From ZC4RG30 sp046347045 (GTDB lineage: Bacteria > Pseudomonadota > Gammaproteobacteria > Steroidobacterales > Steroidobacteraceae): DNA of 64,000 nt. Position 1 is the first letter of the stretch, and the number at the start of each line of letters is the position of its first letter. Below, piece by piece: positions 41,939 through 50,810 of the stretch. Below the pieces are notes generated by a model. The model was not told the origin of the DNA, ran no database searches, and was given only the letters and a program-made list of their open reading frames with translations. The stretch spans positions 310,001 to 374,000 of the forward strand of contig JAXMGX010000002.1 of NCBI GenBank assembly GCA_046347045.1, in the 5' to 3' direction. A program made the position numbers and the translations under genes.

Positions 41939-42716
41939 GTGTCACCTCTCCACCGCCGGGCCGCCAGCCAATGGCGAAGCCGGCCGAATAACGCAGATCG
42001 ACATAGGCGATCTCGGTTGCCCGCGCCGCGACGATCCGCGAGGCCGCGAGCATGAAACGGTCGAATCTCTCTTCGATGTGCGCGCGGCCCAGGCGCAGGC
42101 GCACGCCGTTGGCGAGCGTCAGTTCCCACGCGCCGCGATCGTCCATCGACAGCCGCGACAGGCGCATGCCGGCTTCCACCAGCCGCGGCTGCACGGCCAG
42201 ATACCGCTCGGTCAGCATCGCCTCGGAGCCGGCGGGTCCGGCCAGCACGGGCAGCTCGGCCGGCAGGTGCCGCGAGTCGTTGAGGAACAGCTCGCCGCGC
42301 GCGTTCAACAGGCCCGCATCGCCCCAGCGCGCCACCGGGATCTGCTCCACCACTTCGATGGCCAGGCCCTGCGGCCAGGCACGCGCCACGCTGGCGCGAT
42401 CCACCCAGGCGATCCGGCGCACTGCGCGGCTCACCGCCGCGAGGTCCACCGACACCAGGCCCTTGCGCCCCACTTCGGCGCGCACGGCCTTTTCCACATC
42501 GAGCGGCTGCACGCGCTGGAAACGGCCGGTGATATGCACCTGCGTCAGCGGCCGGTCGAGCAGCAGCCTCAGGCCCATGAAGGCGCCCAGCGCCACCAGC
42601 AGACAGGCAGCCACCGGCAGCGCGCGCTTCCACGGCACGGCATGCACCATGCGTCGCAGCGCCGAAGGACCGGTGCTGCGCCTGGGCTTGCGACGGGTGG
42701 CGCTGCGCCTGAACAT
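41931..42716 (-). CDS. ftsQ: Cell division protein FtsQ
   Basis: A 261-residue bitopic inner membrane protein linking early and late division proteins. A basic cytoplasmic tail, one transmembrane helix (about 32-52), a POTRA domain (about 56-125, VHITGRFQRVQPLDVEKAV) and the FtsQ beta-domain follow in order. ATG 42716 overlaps the ddlB stop by one base (TGATG). Confidence 0.94.
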   Translation of the reverse strand: MFRRSATRRKPRRSTGPSALRRMVHAVPWKRALPVAACLLVALGAFMGLRLLLDRPLTQVHITGRFQRVQPLDVEKAVRAEVGRKGLVSVDLAAVSRAVRRIAWVDRASVARAWPQGLAIEVVEQIPVARWGDAGLLNARGELFLNDSRHLPAELPVLAGPAGSEAMLTERYLAVQPRLVEAGMRLSRLSMDDRGAWELTLANGVRLRLGRAHIEERFDRFMLAASRIVAARATEIAYVDLRYSAGFAIGWRPGGGEVTRG

Positions 42717-43693
42717 CAGCGGGCGGCCTCCACGCGTTCGCGCACGAAGCTGGTTTCCAGTATCTGCCAGCACAATTCGTCGAAGTCGATGCCGGCGGCG
42801 CCGGCCGCCTTGGGCACCAGGCTGTGGTCGGTCATGCCGGGCACGGTGTTGATCTCGAGCAGCAGTGGGCGTCCGGTGTGGTCCGCCATGAAGTCCACGC
42901 GACCCCAACCTTCGGCCCCCACGGCGTCGAAGGTCGCCAGCGCCAGGCTCGCCATGTGCGCCTCGGCCTGGGCCGAAAGGCCCGCGGGAATGTGGTACTT
43001 GTTGTCGTTGCGCTTGTACTTGGCTTCGTAGTCGTAGAAGGCGTTGGCCACTTCGATGCGGATGGCCGGCAGCACGCGCCGGTGCAGCACCGCCACGGTG
43101 TACTCGGCGCCGGTGATCCACTTCTCGACGAACACCGAATCATCCACGGCGCGCGCCGCGTGGAAGGCCGGTTCCAGTTCCTCGGCCCTGGTCACCTTGG
43201 TCATGCCCACGCTCGAGCCCTGCGTGGCCGGCTTCACGATCATCGGCAGGCCGAGCCGTTCCAGCGCCAGCGCGCAGTCGGCCACGCTTCTGAGCACCAC
43301 CGAATCGGCGGTGGCCACGCCCACGGCCGAGGCCAGGCGCTTGGTGCGCAGCTTGTCCATCCCCAGCGCCGAACCCAGTACGCCGCTGCCGGTGTAGGGT
43401 AGGCCCAGCAGTTCCAGCGCGCCCTGCAGACTGCCGTCCTCGCCGCCCGGCCCGTGCAGCACGATGAAGGCGCGGGCGAAGCCGCGGCCCGGCAGTTCCG
43501 CCAGCGGTTCATCGCGCGGGTCGACGCCCGTCGCGTCGATGCCGCGGCGCTTCAACGCGGCCAGCACCGCCGCGCCGGAAGCCAGCGAAATCTCGCGCTC
43601 GGTGGAGGCGCCGCCGTACAGCACGGCAACCTTGCCGAACTCGCGCGCATCGGTGATGCGGCGCATGCGGTTGCGATCGTGGGTGAGCTTCAT
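42716..43693 (-). CDS. ddlB: D-alanine--D-alanine ligase DdlB
   Basis: A 325-residue ATP-grasp ligase making the D-Ala-D-Ala dipeptide for murF. ATG 43693 was chosen because GGAGA lies 7 nt upstream. A start at 43756, overlapping murB, is open but the added sequence is not family-like. Key segments: VAVLYGGASTEREISL, VLHGPGGEDGSLQG, PMIVKPATQGSSVGM and the metal-binding LLLEINTVPGMT. Gly-rich loop wording HGPGGEDG replaces the usual HGRGGEDG. Confidence 0.95.
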   Translation of the reverse strand: MKLTHDRNRMRRITDAREFGKVAVLYGGASTEREISLASGAAVLAALKRRGIDATGVDPRDEPLAELPGRGFARAFIVLHGPGGEDGSLQGALELLGLPYTGSGVLGSALGMDKLRTKRLASAVGVATADSVVLRSVADCALALERLGLPMIVKPATQGSSVGMTKVTRAEELEPAFHAARAVDDSVFVEKWITGAEYTVAVLHRRVLPAIRIEVANAFYDYEAKYKRNDNKYHIPAGLSAQAEAHMASLALATFDAVGAEGWGRVDFMADHTGRPLLLEINTVPGMTDHSLVPKAAGAAGIDFDELCWQILETSFVRERVEAAR

Positions 43694-43739
43694 GCAGGTC
43701 TCCGGGATGCGCCGCATCGACTGGTTGCACGCTTGAGCT

Positions 43740-44630
43740 TCATGCGGCCTCTCCAACTATCCGGCACTCCGGCGTGAGCATGCAGCCATGCCTGCTCGCC
43801 ACTTGCTGTTGCACCTGCCGGATCAGCGTCTCGATGTCGCGGGCGGTGGCCTCGCCCTCGTTCAGGATGAAATTCGCGTGCTTGGTCGACACCACGGCGC
43901 CGCCGATGCGCAGGCCCTTGAGGCCGGCGGCTTCGATCAGCCGCGCGGCATGGTCGCCGGGCGGATTGGTGAACACCGAGCCGCAGCTCCACTCGCCGAT
44001 GGGCTGGGTCTGCTTGCGGCGTTCGAGCAGTGCGCGCGTGTCCGCCTCCGAGGAACCGGCCTCGAAGTGGAAGGTTGCAGCCAGGAACCACTCGTCGTTG
44101 GCGGGCGGCTCCACATGCCTGTAGCCAATGCGGAATTCCTCGCGCGAGCGTTCGCGCACCACGCCGTGCCGGTCCACGGTCTCGACATTCACCACCTGCT
44201 TCCAGGTCTCGCCGCCGAAGGCACCGGCATTCATCGCCAGCGCACCGCCCACGGTGCCCGGAATGCCGGTGAAGAATTCCGCGGGACCCAGATCCCAGCG
44301 CGCGCATTGCCGCGCCAGCTTCGCGCAGGGCACGCCCGCCTCTGCATAGACGCCGCGCTCGCCGCGGCGTTCCAGCGCCAGCAGCGCATCGCGCGTGGCG
44401 ATCACCACGCCGCGCACACCGCCATCGCGCACCAGCAGGTTGCTGCCGAGGCCCAGCCACAGCAGCGGCACGTCGGGCGGCAGTACCTTCAGGAAGGCCA
44501 CCAGATCGGCGCGGTCGCGCGGCATGAAGAAGATGTCGGCCGGCCCGCCCACATGCCACGAGGTGTGGCGCGACAGCGGCTCGCCGATGCGCACCCGCGA
44601 CGCGAATTCCGGCGGCAGCGTGAAGCTCAT
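43740..44630 (-). CDS. murB: UDP-N-acetylenolpyruvoylglucosamine reductase MurB
   Basis: A 296-residue FAD enzyme reducing UDP-GlcNAc-enolpyruvate to UDP-MurNAc. FAD-binding segments LGLGSNLLVRDGG and FFTGIPGTVGGALAMNAGAFGG are present. The catalytic Ser lies in CGSVFTNP, with a C-terminal Glu in MLTPECRIVG. The SCGSVFTNP form marks the shorter type II MurB, unlike the longer E. coli enzyme. ATG 44630 overlaps the murC stop by 4 bp. Confidence 0.95.
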   Translation of the reverse strand: MSFTLPPEFASRVRIGEPLSRHTSWHVGGPADIFFMPRDRADLVAFLKVLPPDVPLLWLGLGSNLLVRDGGVRGVVIATRDALLALERRGERGVYAEAGVPCAKLARQCARWDLGPAEFFTGIPGTVGGALAMNAGAFGGETWKQVVNVETVDRHGVVRERSREEFRIGYRHVEPPANDEWFLAATFHFEAGSSEADTRALLERRKQTQPIGEWSCGSVFTNPPGDHAARLIEAAGLKGLRIGGAVVSTKHANFILNEGEATARDIETLIRQVQQQVASRHGCMLTPECRIVGEAA

Positions 44631-46087
44631 GAGGCGGCTCCGATGCCGCGCTGCGCGAGTTGACCCGCCAGCTCGTGCGCCACGCCGCTGATGCTGCCCG
44701 CACCCATCATCGCGATCACATCCCCGGCGCGCAGCAATCCGGCCAGGCTGTCGGCGATCTGCTCGACCTGCGGCACGAACACCGGTTCGACCTTGCCGCG
44801 GCCGCGCACCGCGCGGCACATGGCGCGCGCGTCGGCGCCCTCGATGGGCGCCTCGCCGGCCGCATACACCTCGGTCACCAGCAGCGTGTCGGCTTCCGAC
44901 AGCACGCGCGCGAAATCATCCATCAGATCGCGCGTGCGCGAATAGCGGTGCGGCTGGAACACCAGCACGATGCGGCGACCGGCATAGGCCTGACGCAATG
45001 CATCCAGCGTCGCGGCGATCTCGGTGGGATGGTGGCCGTAGTCGTCGACGACGGTGATGCCGGCGGCAGCGCCGGCGCATGCAACCTCGCCCACCACCTG
45101 CAACCGGCGGTCGATGCCTTGGAATTTCACCAGCGCCTGCTGGATGGCTGAATCGGCAATGCCAAGATCGGTGGCCACCGCGATTGCCGCCAGCGAATTG
45201 AGCACATTGTGCATGCCGGGCAGGTTCACCGTGACCGGCAGCGGATCGTGGCCCTTGCGCAGCACGCTGAAGTGCGTGGAGGCGCCCGCACGGCGGATAT
45301 CCACGGCGCGCACGTCGGCGTGTTCGGCGAGGCCGTAACTCACCATCGGTCGGCCCACCTGCGGCAGCAGCGTGGCGAGCTCGGCGTCATCGGCACACAG
45401 CACTGCCAGGCCGTAAAACGGCAGGTTGTGCAGAAACTCCACGAAGCTCTGCCGCAGCTTCTGGAAATCGCCGCCATGCGTGCCCAGGTGATCGTTGTCG
45501 ATGTTGGTGACGATGGCCACCATAGGCTGCAGGTGCAGGAACGAGGCATCGCTCTCATCGGCCTCGGCCACCAGGTACCGGCCCGCGCCCAGCCGCGCAT
45601 TGGTGCCGGCGCTCTTCAGGCGGCCACCGATCACGAAGGTGGGGTCCTCGCCGCCTTCGGCCAGCACACTGGCCACGAGGCTGGTGGTGGTGGTCTTGCC
45701 ATGCGTGCCGGCCACCGCGATGGCGTAGCGAAAACGCATCAGCTCGCCCAGCATCTCGGCGCGCGGCACCACGGGGATGCGCGCCTCGAGCGCGGCGGCA
45801 ACCTCGGGGTTCTCGCGATTGATGGCGGTGGACACCACCACCACGTCGGCGCCCTCGACGTTCGCCGCATCGTGACCCAGCATCACGCGCGCACCGAGCT
45901 GCGCCAGCCGCCGCGTCACGCCATTGGCCTTGATGTCGGAACCCTGCACTTCATAGCCCAGGTTCAGCAGCACTTCGGCAATGCCGCCCATGCCGCTGCC
46001 ACCGATGCCGATGAAGTGCACGCGATGGATGCGGCGCATGCCATCGTTGAGGCGGCGGTTGCGCTGCGTGGCCGAAGGCGCGTTCAT
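44627..46087 (-). CDS. murC: UDP-N-acetylmuramate--L-alanine ligase MurC
   Basis: A 486-residue Mur ligase adding L-Ala to UDP-MurNAc. The N-terminal Rossmann motif HFIGIGGSGMGGIAEVL and the ATP loop GTHGKTTTT (127-135) identify it as MurC. ATG 46087 gives an 18-residue lead-in before the conserved domain; ATG 46039 would be tighter. Its ribosome binding site (GTGAGG) is close to the start. It is the only Mur ligase here without a stop/start overlap upstream: 43 bp separate it from murG. Confidence 0.95.
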   Translation of the reverse strand: MNAPSATQRNRRLNDGMRRIHRVHFIGIGGSGMGGIAEVLLNLGYEVQGSDIKANGVTRRLAQLGARVMLGHDAANVEGADVVVVSTAINRENPEVAAALEARIPVVPRAEMLGELMRFRYAIAVAGTHGKTTTTSLVASVLAEGGEDPTFVIGGRLKSAGTNARLGAGRYLVAEADESDASFLHLQPMVAIVTNIDNDHLGTHGGDFQKLRQSFVEFLHNLPFYGLAVLCADDAELATLLPQVGRPMVSYGLAEHADVRAVDIRRAGASTHFSVLRKGHDPLPVTVNLPGMHNVLNSLAAIAVATDLGIADSAIQQALVKFQGIDRRLQVVGEVACAGAAAGITVVDDYGHHPTEIAATLDALRQAYAGRRIVLVFQPHRYSRTRDLMDDFARVLSEADTLLVTEVYAAGEAPIEGADARAMCRAVRGRGKVEPVFVPQVEQIADSLAGLLRAGDVIAMMGAGSISGVAHELAGQLAQRGIGAAS

Positions 46088-46130
46088 GGCCTCACCATTG
46101 CGCAGCAGACCATGGGGTGCCGCGAATTCT

Positions 46131-47213
46131 TCATGCGGCCTCCGCCAGCAGGCAGGCCTGGTAGAGCTTGTCGGCCGCATCGACGCGGGCCACGGCGCGC
46201 GCGGCGCGCGCCATGTCGAGCAGCTCCGCGCGATCGCCGGCCAGCTCCTGCACCAGCCCGGCCAGCGATTCACCCGTCAGCGTGGCGTCGGCGGCGCACA
46301 CGGCCGCGCCGGCATCCACAAGGAATTGCGCGTTGTAGGTCTGGTGATCGTCCACGGCATGCGGATACGGCACGAGCACCGCGCCAACGCCCGCGGCGGC
46401 CAGCTCGGCGATGGTCAATGCGCCGGCGCGGCAGATCACGAGGTCTGCCCATCCCAGCGCCTCGGCCATGTCGGCGATGAAGGCGGTCACCTCGCCCTGC
46501 ACACCGGCGGCGGCGTAAGCCGCGCGCGCGGCGTCGACATGCTTCTCGCCCGCCTGATGACGCACGGTGCAGTGCAGACCGGCGGCGGCGAGCAGCGACA
46601 GCGCCTGCGGCACGGACTGATTCAGGCGCATGGCGCCGAGACTGCCGCCCACCACCAGCAGCCGCAGCGGGCCGCTGCGACCGGCGAATCGTTCCTCCGG
46701 GCGCGGCAGCGCAGCGATGTCGGCGCGCACCGGATTGCCGATCAGACGTGCCTTGCGATTGCCGGCGAAGGCCGCGGGAAATGCGGTGAGCACCTCGCGC
46801 GCCAGATGCGACAGGCAACGATTGGTGAAGCCGGCGATGGCGTTCTGCTCGTGGATGAGCAGCGGCCTGCGGCACAGCCAGGCGGCAACACCGCCGGGGC
46901 CCGCGACGAAACCGCCCAGCCCCACCACCACGGCGGGACGATGGCGACGCACGATGCGCAGCGCCTCCCACAGCGACCGACCGAGCATGAAGGGGGACTT
47001 CAGCAGCGATGCCAGGCCTTTCCCGCGCATGCCCGACACCGACAGCCACTCGATGGCGAAGCCATCGGCCGGGACCACGCGCGCCTCGAGACCGCGTCGC
47101 GTGCCCAGCCAGATGACCTCGCGCGAATGCGCGCGCAGCACGCGCGCCAGCGCCAGCGCCGGGAACACGTGGCCGCCCGTGCCGCCCGCCATGATCATCA
47201 CCGGGCCGCTCAT
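46131..47213 (-). CDS. murG: Lipid II synthase MurG (GlcNAc transferase)
   Basis: A 360-residue GT28 glycosyltransferase on the cytoplasmic face of the inner membrane that adds GlcNAc to lipid I. Motifs: MAGGTGGHVFPALALA at the N-terminus, HEQNAIAGFTNR, GNPVR, VVGGSLGAMRLNQ and the UDP-GlcNAc-binding RAGALTIAELAAAGV. The start overlaps the ftsW stop by 4 bp (ATGA). Confidence 0.96.
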   Translation of the reverse strand: MSGPVMIMAGGTGGHVFPALALARVLRAHSREVIWLGTRRGLEARVVPADGFAIEWLSVSGMRGKGLASLLKSPFMLGRSLWEALRIVRRHRPAVVVGLGGFVAGPGGVAAWLCRRPLLIHEQNAIAGFTNRCLSHLAREVLTAFPAAFAGNRKARLIGNPVRADIAALPRPEERFAGRSGPLRLLVVGGSLGAMRLNQSVPQALSLLAAAGLHCTVRHQAGEKHVDAARAAYAAAGVQGEVTAFIADMAEALGWADLVICRAGALTIAELAAAGVGAVLVPYPHAVDDHQTYNAQFLVDAGAAVCAADATLTGESLAGLVQELAGDRAELLDMARAARAVARVDAADKLYQACLLAEAA

Positions 47214-48400
47214 TCCTCACCCGCCACGCGGCGCGTGCCGCTGGCCGAACCGCGCGTGCCCACGGCCACTTCATGGTGGATGCGCAGCACCACGCCGAAC
47301 CAGGCCAGCGTCACCAGCAGGCTGCTGCGGCCATAGCTCATGAAGGGCAGCGTCAGGCCCTTGGTGGGCAGCACGCCCATGTTCACGCCGATGTTGATCA
47401 TCGACTGCATGCCCACCCACAGCGCGAACGCGGCGGCCATGTATGACTGGAACTTCATGCCGGCTTCCGACGCGCGACGCGCAATGGTCAGCACGCGCCA
47501 GACCAGCGCCAGGAACAGCAGCAGCGTCAGCAGCACGCCGGCCAGACCCAGCTCCTCCGCCAGCACCGCAAACAGGAAGTCGGTGTGCGCCTCCGGCAGA
47601 TACGACAGCTTCTGCACGCTCTCGCCCAGGCCCACGCCGAACCACTGGCCGCGGCCGATGGCGATCAGCGACTGCGTGAGCTGGAAGCCGCTGTCGAAGG
47701 CATGCGACCAGGGATCCAGGAACGAGGTGAGCCGACGCATGCGATAGGCCGCCGACACCATCAAGAGGCCAAAGCCCGCGCCAGCGCCGATCACGCACAC
47801 CAGCACCCACTTCAGTCGCGCGCCGGCGAGGAACAGCAGGCCGAAGGCCGTGACGAACAGCACCGTGGCCGCGCCGAAGTCCGGCTCCAGCAGCAGCGCG
47901 CAGCAGAACCCAGCCGTCAGGCCCAGCGGCCGCAGCAGTCCGCCAAACGTCTCGCGCAGTTCCTTCTCGCGGCGCACCGCGTACGAAGCGATCCAGGTCA
48001 GCACGAAGATGCGCGCCACCTCGGAAGCCTGCAGGTTGAAACCCGCCAGACGCACCCAGCGACGACTGCCGTTGACTTCGTGGCCGATGCCGGGAATCAG
48101 CACGGCCAGCAGCAGCAGTGCGGCGGCGAGCAGCAGCGGTGTCGCGAACTGCTGCAGCAGGCTGGTGGGCACCGCGCACAGCACGGCGGCCAGCACCGCA
48201 CCCGCCAGCGCCAGGATGAGCTGGCTGCGCAGGTAGCTGAACGGATCGCCACCGCCATGCGCGGCGATGGAGATCGATGCCGAGGTCACCATCACGAGGC
48301 CAAACAGCAGTATCGACAGCACGATGCCGATCAGGAGCGGATCGAGCTTCAGACCGCCATCGCGGCCGGTGCGCGGCAGATTGAGCGCAGTGCTGTTCAT
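47210..48400 (-). CDS. ftsW: Septal peptidoglycan glycosyltransferase FtsW
   Basis: A 396-residue SEDS-family protein with about ten transmembrane helices, partner of FtsI in septal wall synthesis. Family motifs: NGSRRWVRLAGFNLQASEVAR, LLEPDFGAATV with a conserved Asp, GVGLGESVQKLSYLPEAHTDF and the C-terminal PTKGLTLPFMSYGRSSLL. ATG 48400 overlaps the murD stop by 4 bp. Confidence 0.96.
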   Translation of the reverse strand: MNSTALNLPRTGRDGGLKLDPLLIGIVLSILLFGLVMVTSASISIAAHGGGDPFSYLRSQLILALAGAVLAAVLCAVPTSLLQQFATPLLLAAALLLLAVLIPGIGHEVNGSRRWVRLAGFNLQASEVARIFVLTWIASYAVRREKELRETFGGLLRPLGLTAGFCCALLLEPDFGAATVLFVTAFGLLFLAGARLKWVLVCVIGAGAGFGLLMVSAAYRMRRLTSFLDPWSHAFDSGFQLTQSLIAIGRGQWFGVGLGESVQKLSYLPEAHTDFLFAVLAEELGLAGVLLTLLLFLALVWRVLTIARRASEAGMKFQSYMAAAFALWVGMQSMINIGVNMGVLPTKGLTLPFMSYGRSSLLVTLAWFGVVLRIHHEVAVGTRGSASGTRRVAGEE

Positions 48401-49725
48401 GCGGCGAGCTTCCTCACGGCCTCGGCGAACACTTCGCCGCGATGACCGTAGTCGCGGAACATGTCGAGGCTGGCACAGGCCGGCGACAGCAGCACCGTGT
48501 CGCCCGGCTGCGCGGTGCGGGCCGCAGCCACCACGGCAGCCTCGAGCGAGTCGCAGTGCTCCAGCTCGCACGCGCCCGCGAGCGCCGCGGCGATCGCCGG
48601 CGCATCGCGCCCGATCAACAGCGCGCGCCGCACCTTGCCGGCAAAGGCCGCGGCCAGCGGCCTGAAATCCTGGTTCTTGCCGTCGCCGCCGACGATCAGC
48701 AGCAGCGGGCCGGCAAAGCCGGCCACGGCGGCCAGCGTGGCGCCGACATTGGTGCCCTTGGAATCGTTGACGTAGCGCACGCCGCGCACATCGGCCACCC
48801 ACGCGGTGCGGTGCGCGAGGCCCGGGAACTCGCGCAGCGCCTGCAGCATGCCCGCGCGCGCCAGTCCCAGCGCATCGCCCAGCGCCAGCGCGGCCAGCGC
48901 ATTGGCGGCGTTGTGGTGGCCCACGATGCGCAGCTCGTCCATCGCCACGAGCTTCTCGCCGCGCGCGCACAGCCATTCGCGCCCGCCCTCGGCGCGCAGC
49001 ACATAGTCGGCGCCCGATTCCGCGTGCAGCGAGAAGCTGGCGGTGCGCTGGCCCGGGCGGGCCATGGCCACGACACAGGCATCGTCGGCATTCACCACTG
49101 CCGTGTCGCAGCGCTCGAAGATGCGCGCCTTCGCTGCCGCGTAGCTGTCGACATCGGCGTAGCGGTCCAGATGATCCGGCGTGACGTTCAGCACCGAGGC
49201 CGCGGCGAGCTGCAGCGAGTAGGTGGTTTCGAGCTGGTAGCTCGACAGCTCGAGCACGTACAGGTCGGCGGGCGCGCCCTCGAGCAGGTCCAGCGCCGGC
49301 GGCGCGAGATTGCCACCGGCGCGCGTGGTCAGCCCCGCACGCTGGCCCATCAGCGCCAGCAGCGAGGTCACCGTGCTCTTGCCATTGGTGCCGGTGATGC
49401 CCACGACGCGGCCTGGCCTTGCGCGGGCGAACAGTTCGATGTCGCCGATGACCGGCAGCCCGAGGCTGCGCGCGGCGATGAAGAAGGGATCAGCCTGCGA
49501 CAGGCCGGGCGACGCCACCACATAGTCCACATCGGCGAGCAGCCCCACATCCAGACCACCCAGCGCGATGCGCAGTCCGGGCGCCAACGCCCGCAGTTCG
49601 GCGATGCCCGGCGGCGCGGCGCGCGTATCCGTGGCCGTCACCTTCCAGCCGCGCGCGAGCAGGTGGCGGATCACCGAGTGACCCGTCTTTCCCAGCCCGG
49701 CAACCACGGCGCGCGGTGTGTTCAT
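48397..49725 (-). CDS. murD: UDP-N-acetylmuramoylalanine--D-glutamate ligase MurD
   Basis: A 442-residue Mur ligase adding D-Glu. The ATP loop GTNGKST is at 112-118. It is followed by GGNLAPPALDLL, ELSSYQLE and NVTPDHLDRY, all diagnostic of MurD. The C-terminal domain has NDSKGTNVGAT and SPACASLDMFRDYGHRG. ATG 49725 overlaps the mraY stop by one base. Confidence 0.96.
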   Translation of the reverse strand: MNTPRAVVAGLGKTGHSVIRHLLARGWKVTATDTRAAPPGIAELRALAPGLRIALGGLDVGLLADVDYVVASPGLSQADPFFIAARSLGLPVIGDIELFARARPGRVVGITGTNGKSTVTSLLALMGQRAGLTTRAGGNLAPPALDLLEGAPADLYVLELSSYQLETTYSLQLAAASVLNVTPDHLDRYADVDSYAAAKARIFERCDTAVVNADDACVVAMARPGQRTASFSLHAESGADYVLRAEGGREWLCARGEKLVAMDELRIVGHHNAANALAALALGDALGLARAGMLQALREFPGLAHRTAWVADVRGVRYVNDSKGTNVGATLAAVAGFAGPLLLIVGGDGKNQDFRPLAAAFAGKVRRALLIGRDAPAIAAALAGACELEHCDSLEAAVVAAARTAQPGDTVLLSPACASLDMFRDYGHRGEVFAEAVRKLAA

Positions 49726-50810
49726 CAGCGCACCTTCAACGTGGCGAGACCCGCCAGCACCAGCAGCAGGCTGATGATCCAGAAGCGCACGATCACCTTC
49801 GGTTCGGCCCAGCCCTTGAGCTCGAAGTGATGGTGGATGGGCGCCATGCGGAAGATGCGCTTGCCGCGCAGCTTGAACGAGGCCACCTGCAGGATCACCG
49901 AGGCGGTCTCGAGCACGAAGATGCCGCCCATCAGCAGCACCACCACTTCCTGCCGCACGATCACCGACACGGCGCCCAGTGCGCCGCCCAGCGCCAGCGC
50001 GCCCACGTCGCCCATGAACACCTGCGCCGGATAGGTGTTGAACCACAGGAACCCGAGTCCCGCGCCCGACATCGCGCCGCAGAAGATGGCCACCTCGCCC
50101 GCCCCCGGCACGGCGGGAATGCCCAGGTACGGCGCGTAGATCGCATTGCCGCTGGCCCAGGCGAAGATGCCCAGACCCACCGCGACCATCACCGCCGGCA
50201 TGATGGCGAGGCCGTCGAGCCCGTCGGTGAGGTTCACCGCGTTGCTCATGCCCACGATCATCAGGTAGGTGAGCGCGATGTAGCTCGCCATGTTCAGCGG
50301 CAGCGCCACACTCTTGAAGAAGGGCACGATGAAGGTTGTTTCGGCGGGCGTTGCGGCCGTGTACCACAACGCAATGGCGGCACCGAGTCCCGCCACGGAC
50401 AGCCACAGGTACTTCCAGCGCGCCGCCAGCCCCTTGCTGTTCTTCACCACCAGCTTCAGGTAGTCGTCGTAGAAGCCCACCAGGCCGCACAACAGCAGCA
50501 CGCCGGTGACGATCCACACGTAGCGGTTGCGCAGGTCCGCCCACAGCAGCGTCGCGATCACTATCGAGACGATGATCAGCGTGCCGCCCATGGTCGGGGT
50601 GCCCGCCTTCTTCAGGTGCGTCTGCGGGCCGTCGTCACGCACCTGCTGCCCCACCTGATAGCGCGACAGCCAGCGGATCATGCCGGGCCCGATCAGCAGC
50701 GAGATCAGCAGCGACGAGGCCACCGCCAGGATGGCGCGCAGCGTCAGGTACGAGAAGACGTTGAATCCCGAGTAGTGAACCGCGAGTTTTTCGGCCAGCC
50801 AGTACAGCAT
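49725..50810 (-). CDS. mraY: Phospho-MurNAc-pentapeptide transferase MraY
   Basis: A 361-residue inner membrane enzyme with ten helices that makes lipid I from undecaprenyl phosphate. Motifs: PTMGGTLI, FYDDYLKL (catalytic Asp pair), NLTDGLDGLAIMP, FMGDVGALALGG and MAPIHHHFELKGWAE with its metal-binding His cluster. ATG 50810 overlaps the murF stop by one base (TGATG). Confidence 0.97.
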   Translation of the reverse strand: MLYWLAEKLAVHYSGFNVFSYLTLRAILAVASSLLISLLIGPGMIRWLSRYQVGQQVRDDGPQTHLKKAGTPTMGGTLIIVSIVIATLLWADLRNRYVWIVTGVLLLCGLVGFYDDYLKLVVKNSKGLAARWKYLWLSVAGLGAAIALWYTAATPAETTFIVPFFKSVALPLNMASYIALTYLMIVGMSNAVNLTDGLDGLAIMPAVMVAVGLGIFAWASGNAIYAPYLGIPAVPGAGEVAIFCGAMSGAGLGFLWFNTYPAQVFMGDVGALALGGALGAVSVIVRQEVVVLLMGGIFVLETASVILQVASFKLRGKRIFRMAPIHHHFELKGWAEPKVIVRFWIISLLLVLAGLATLKVR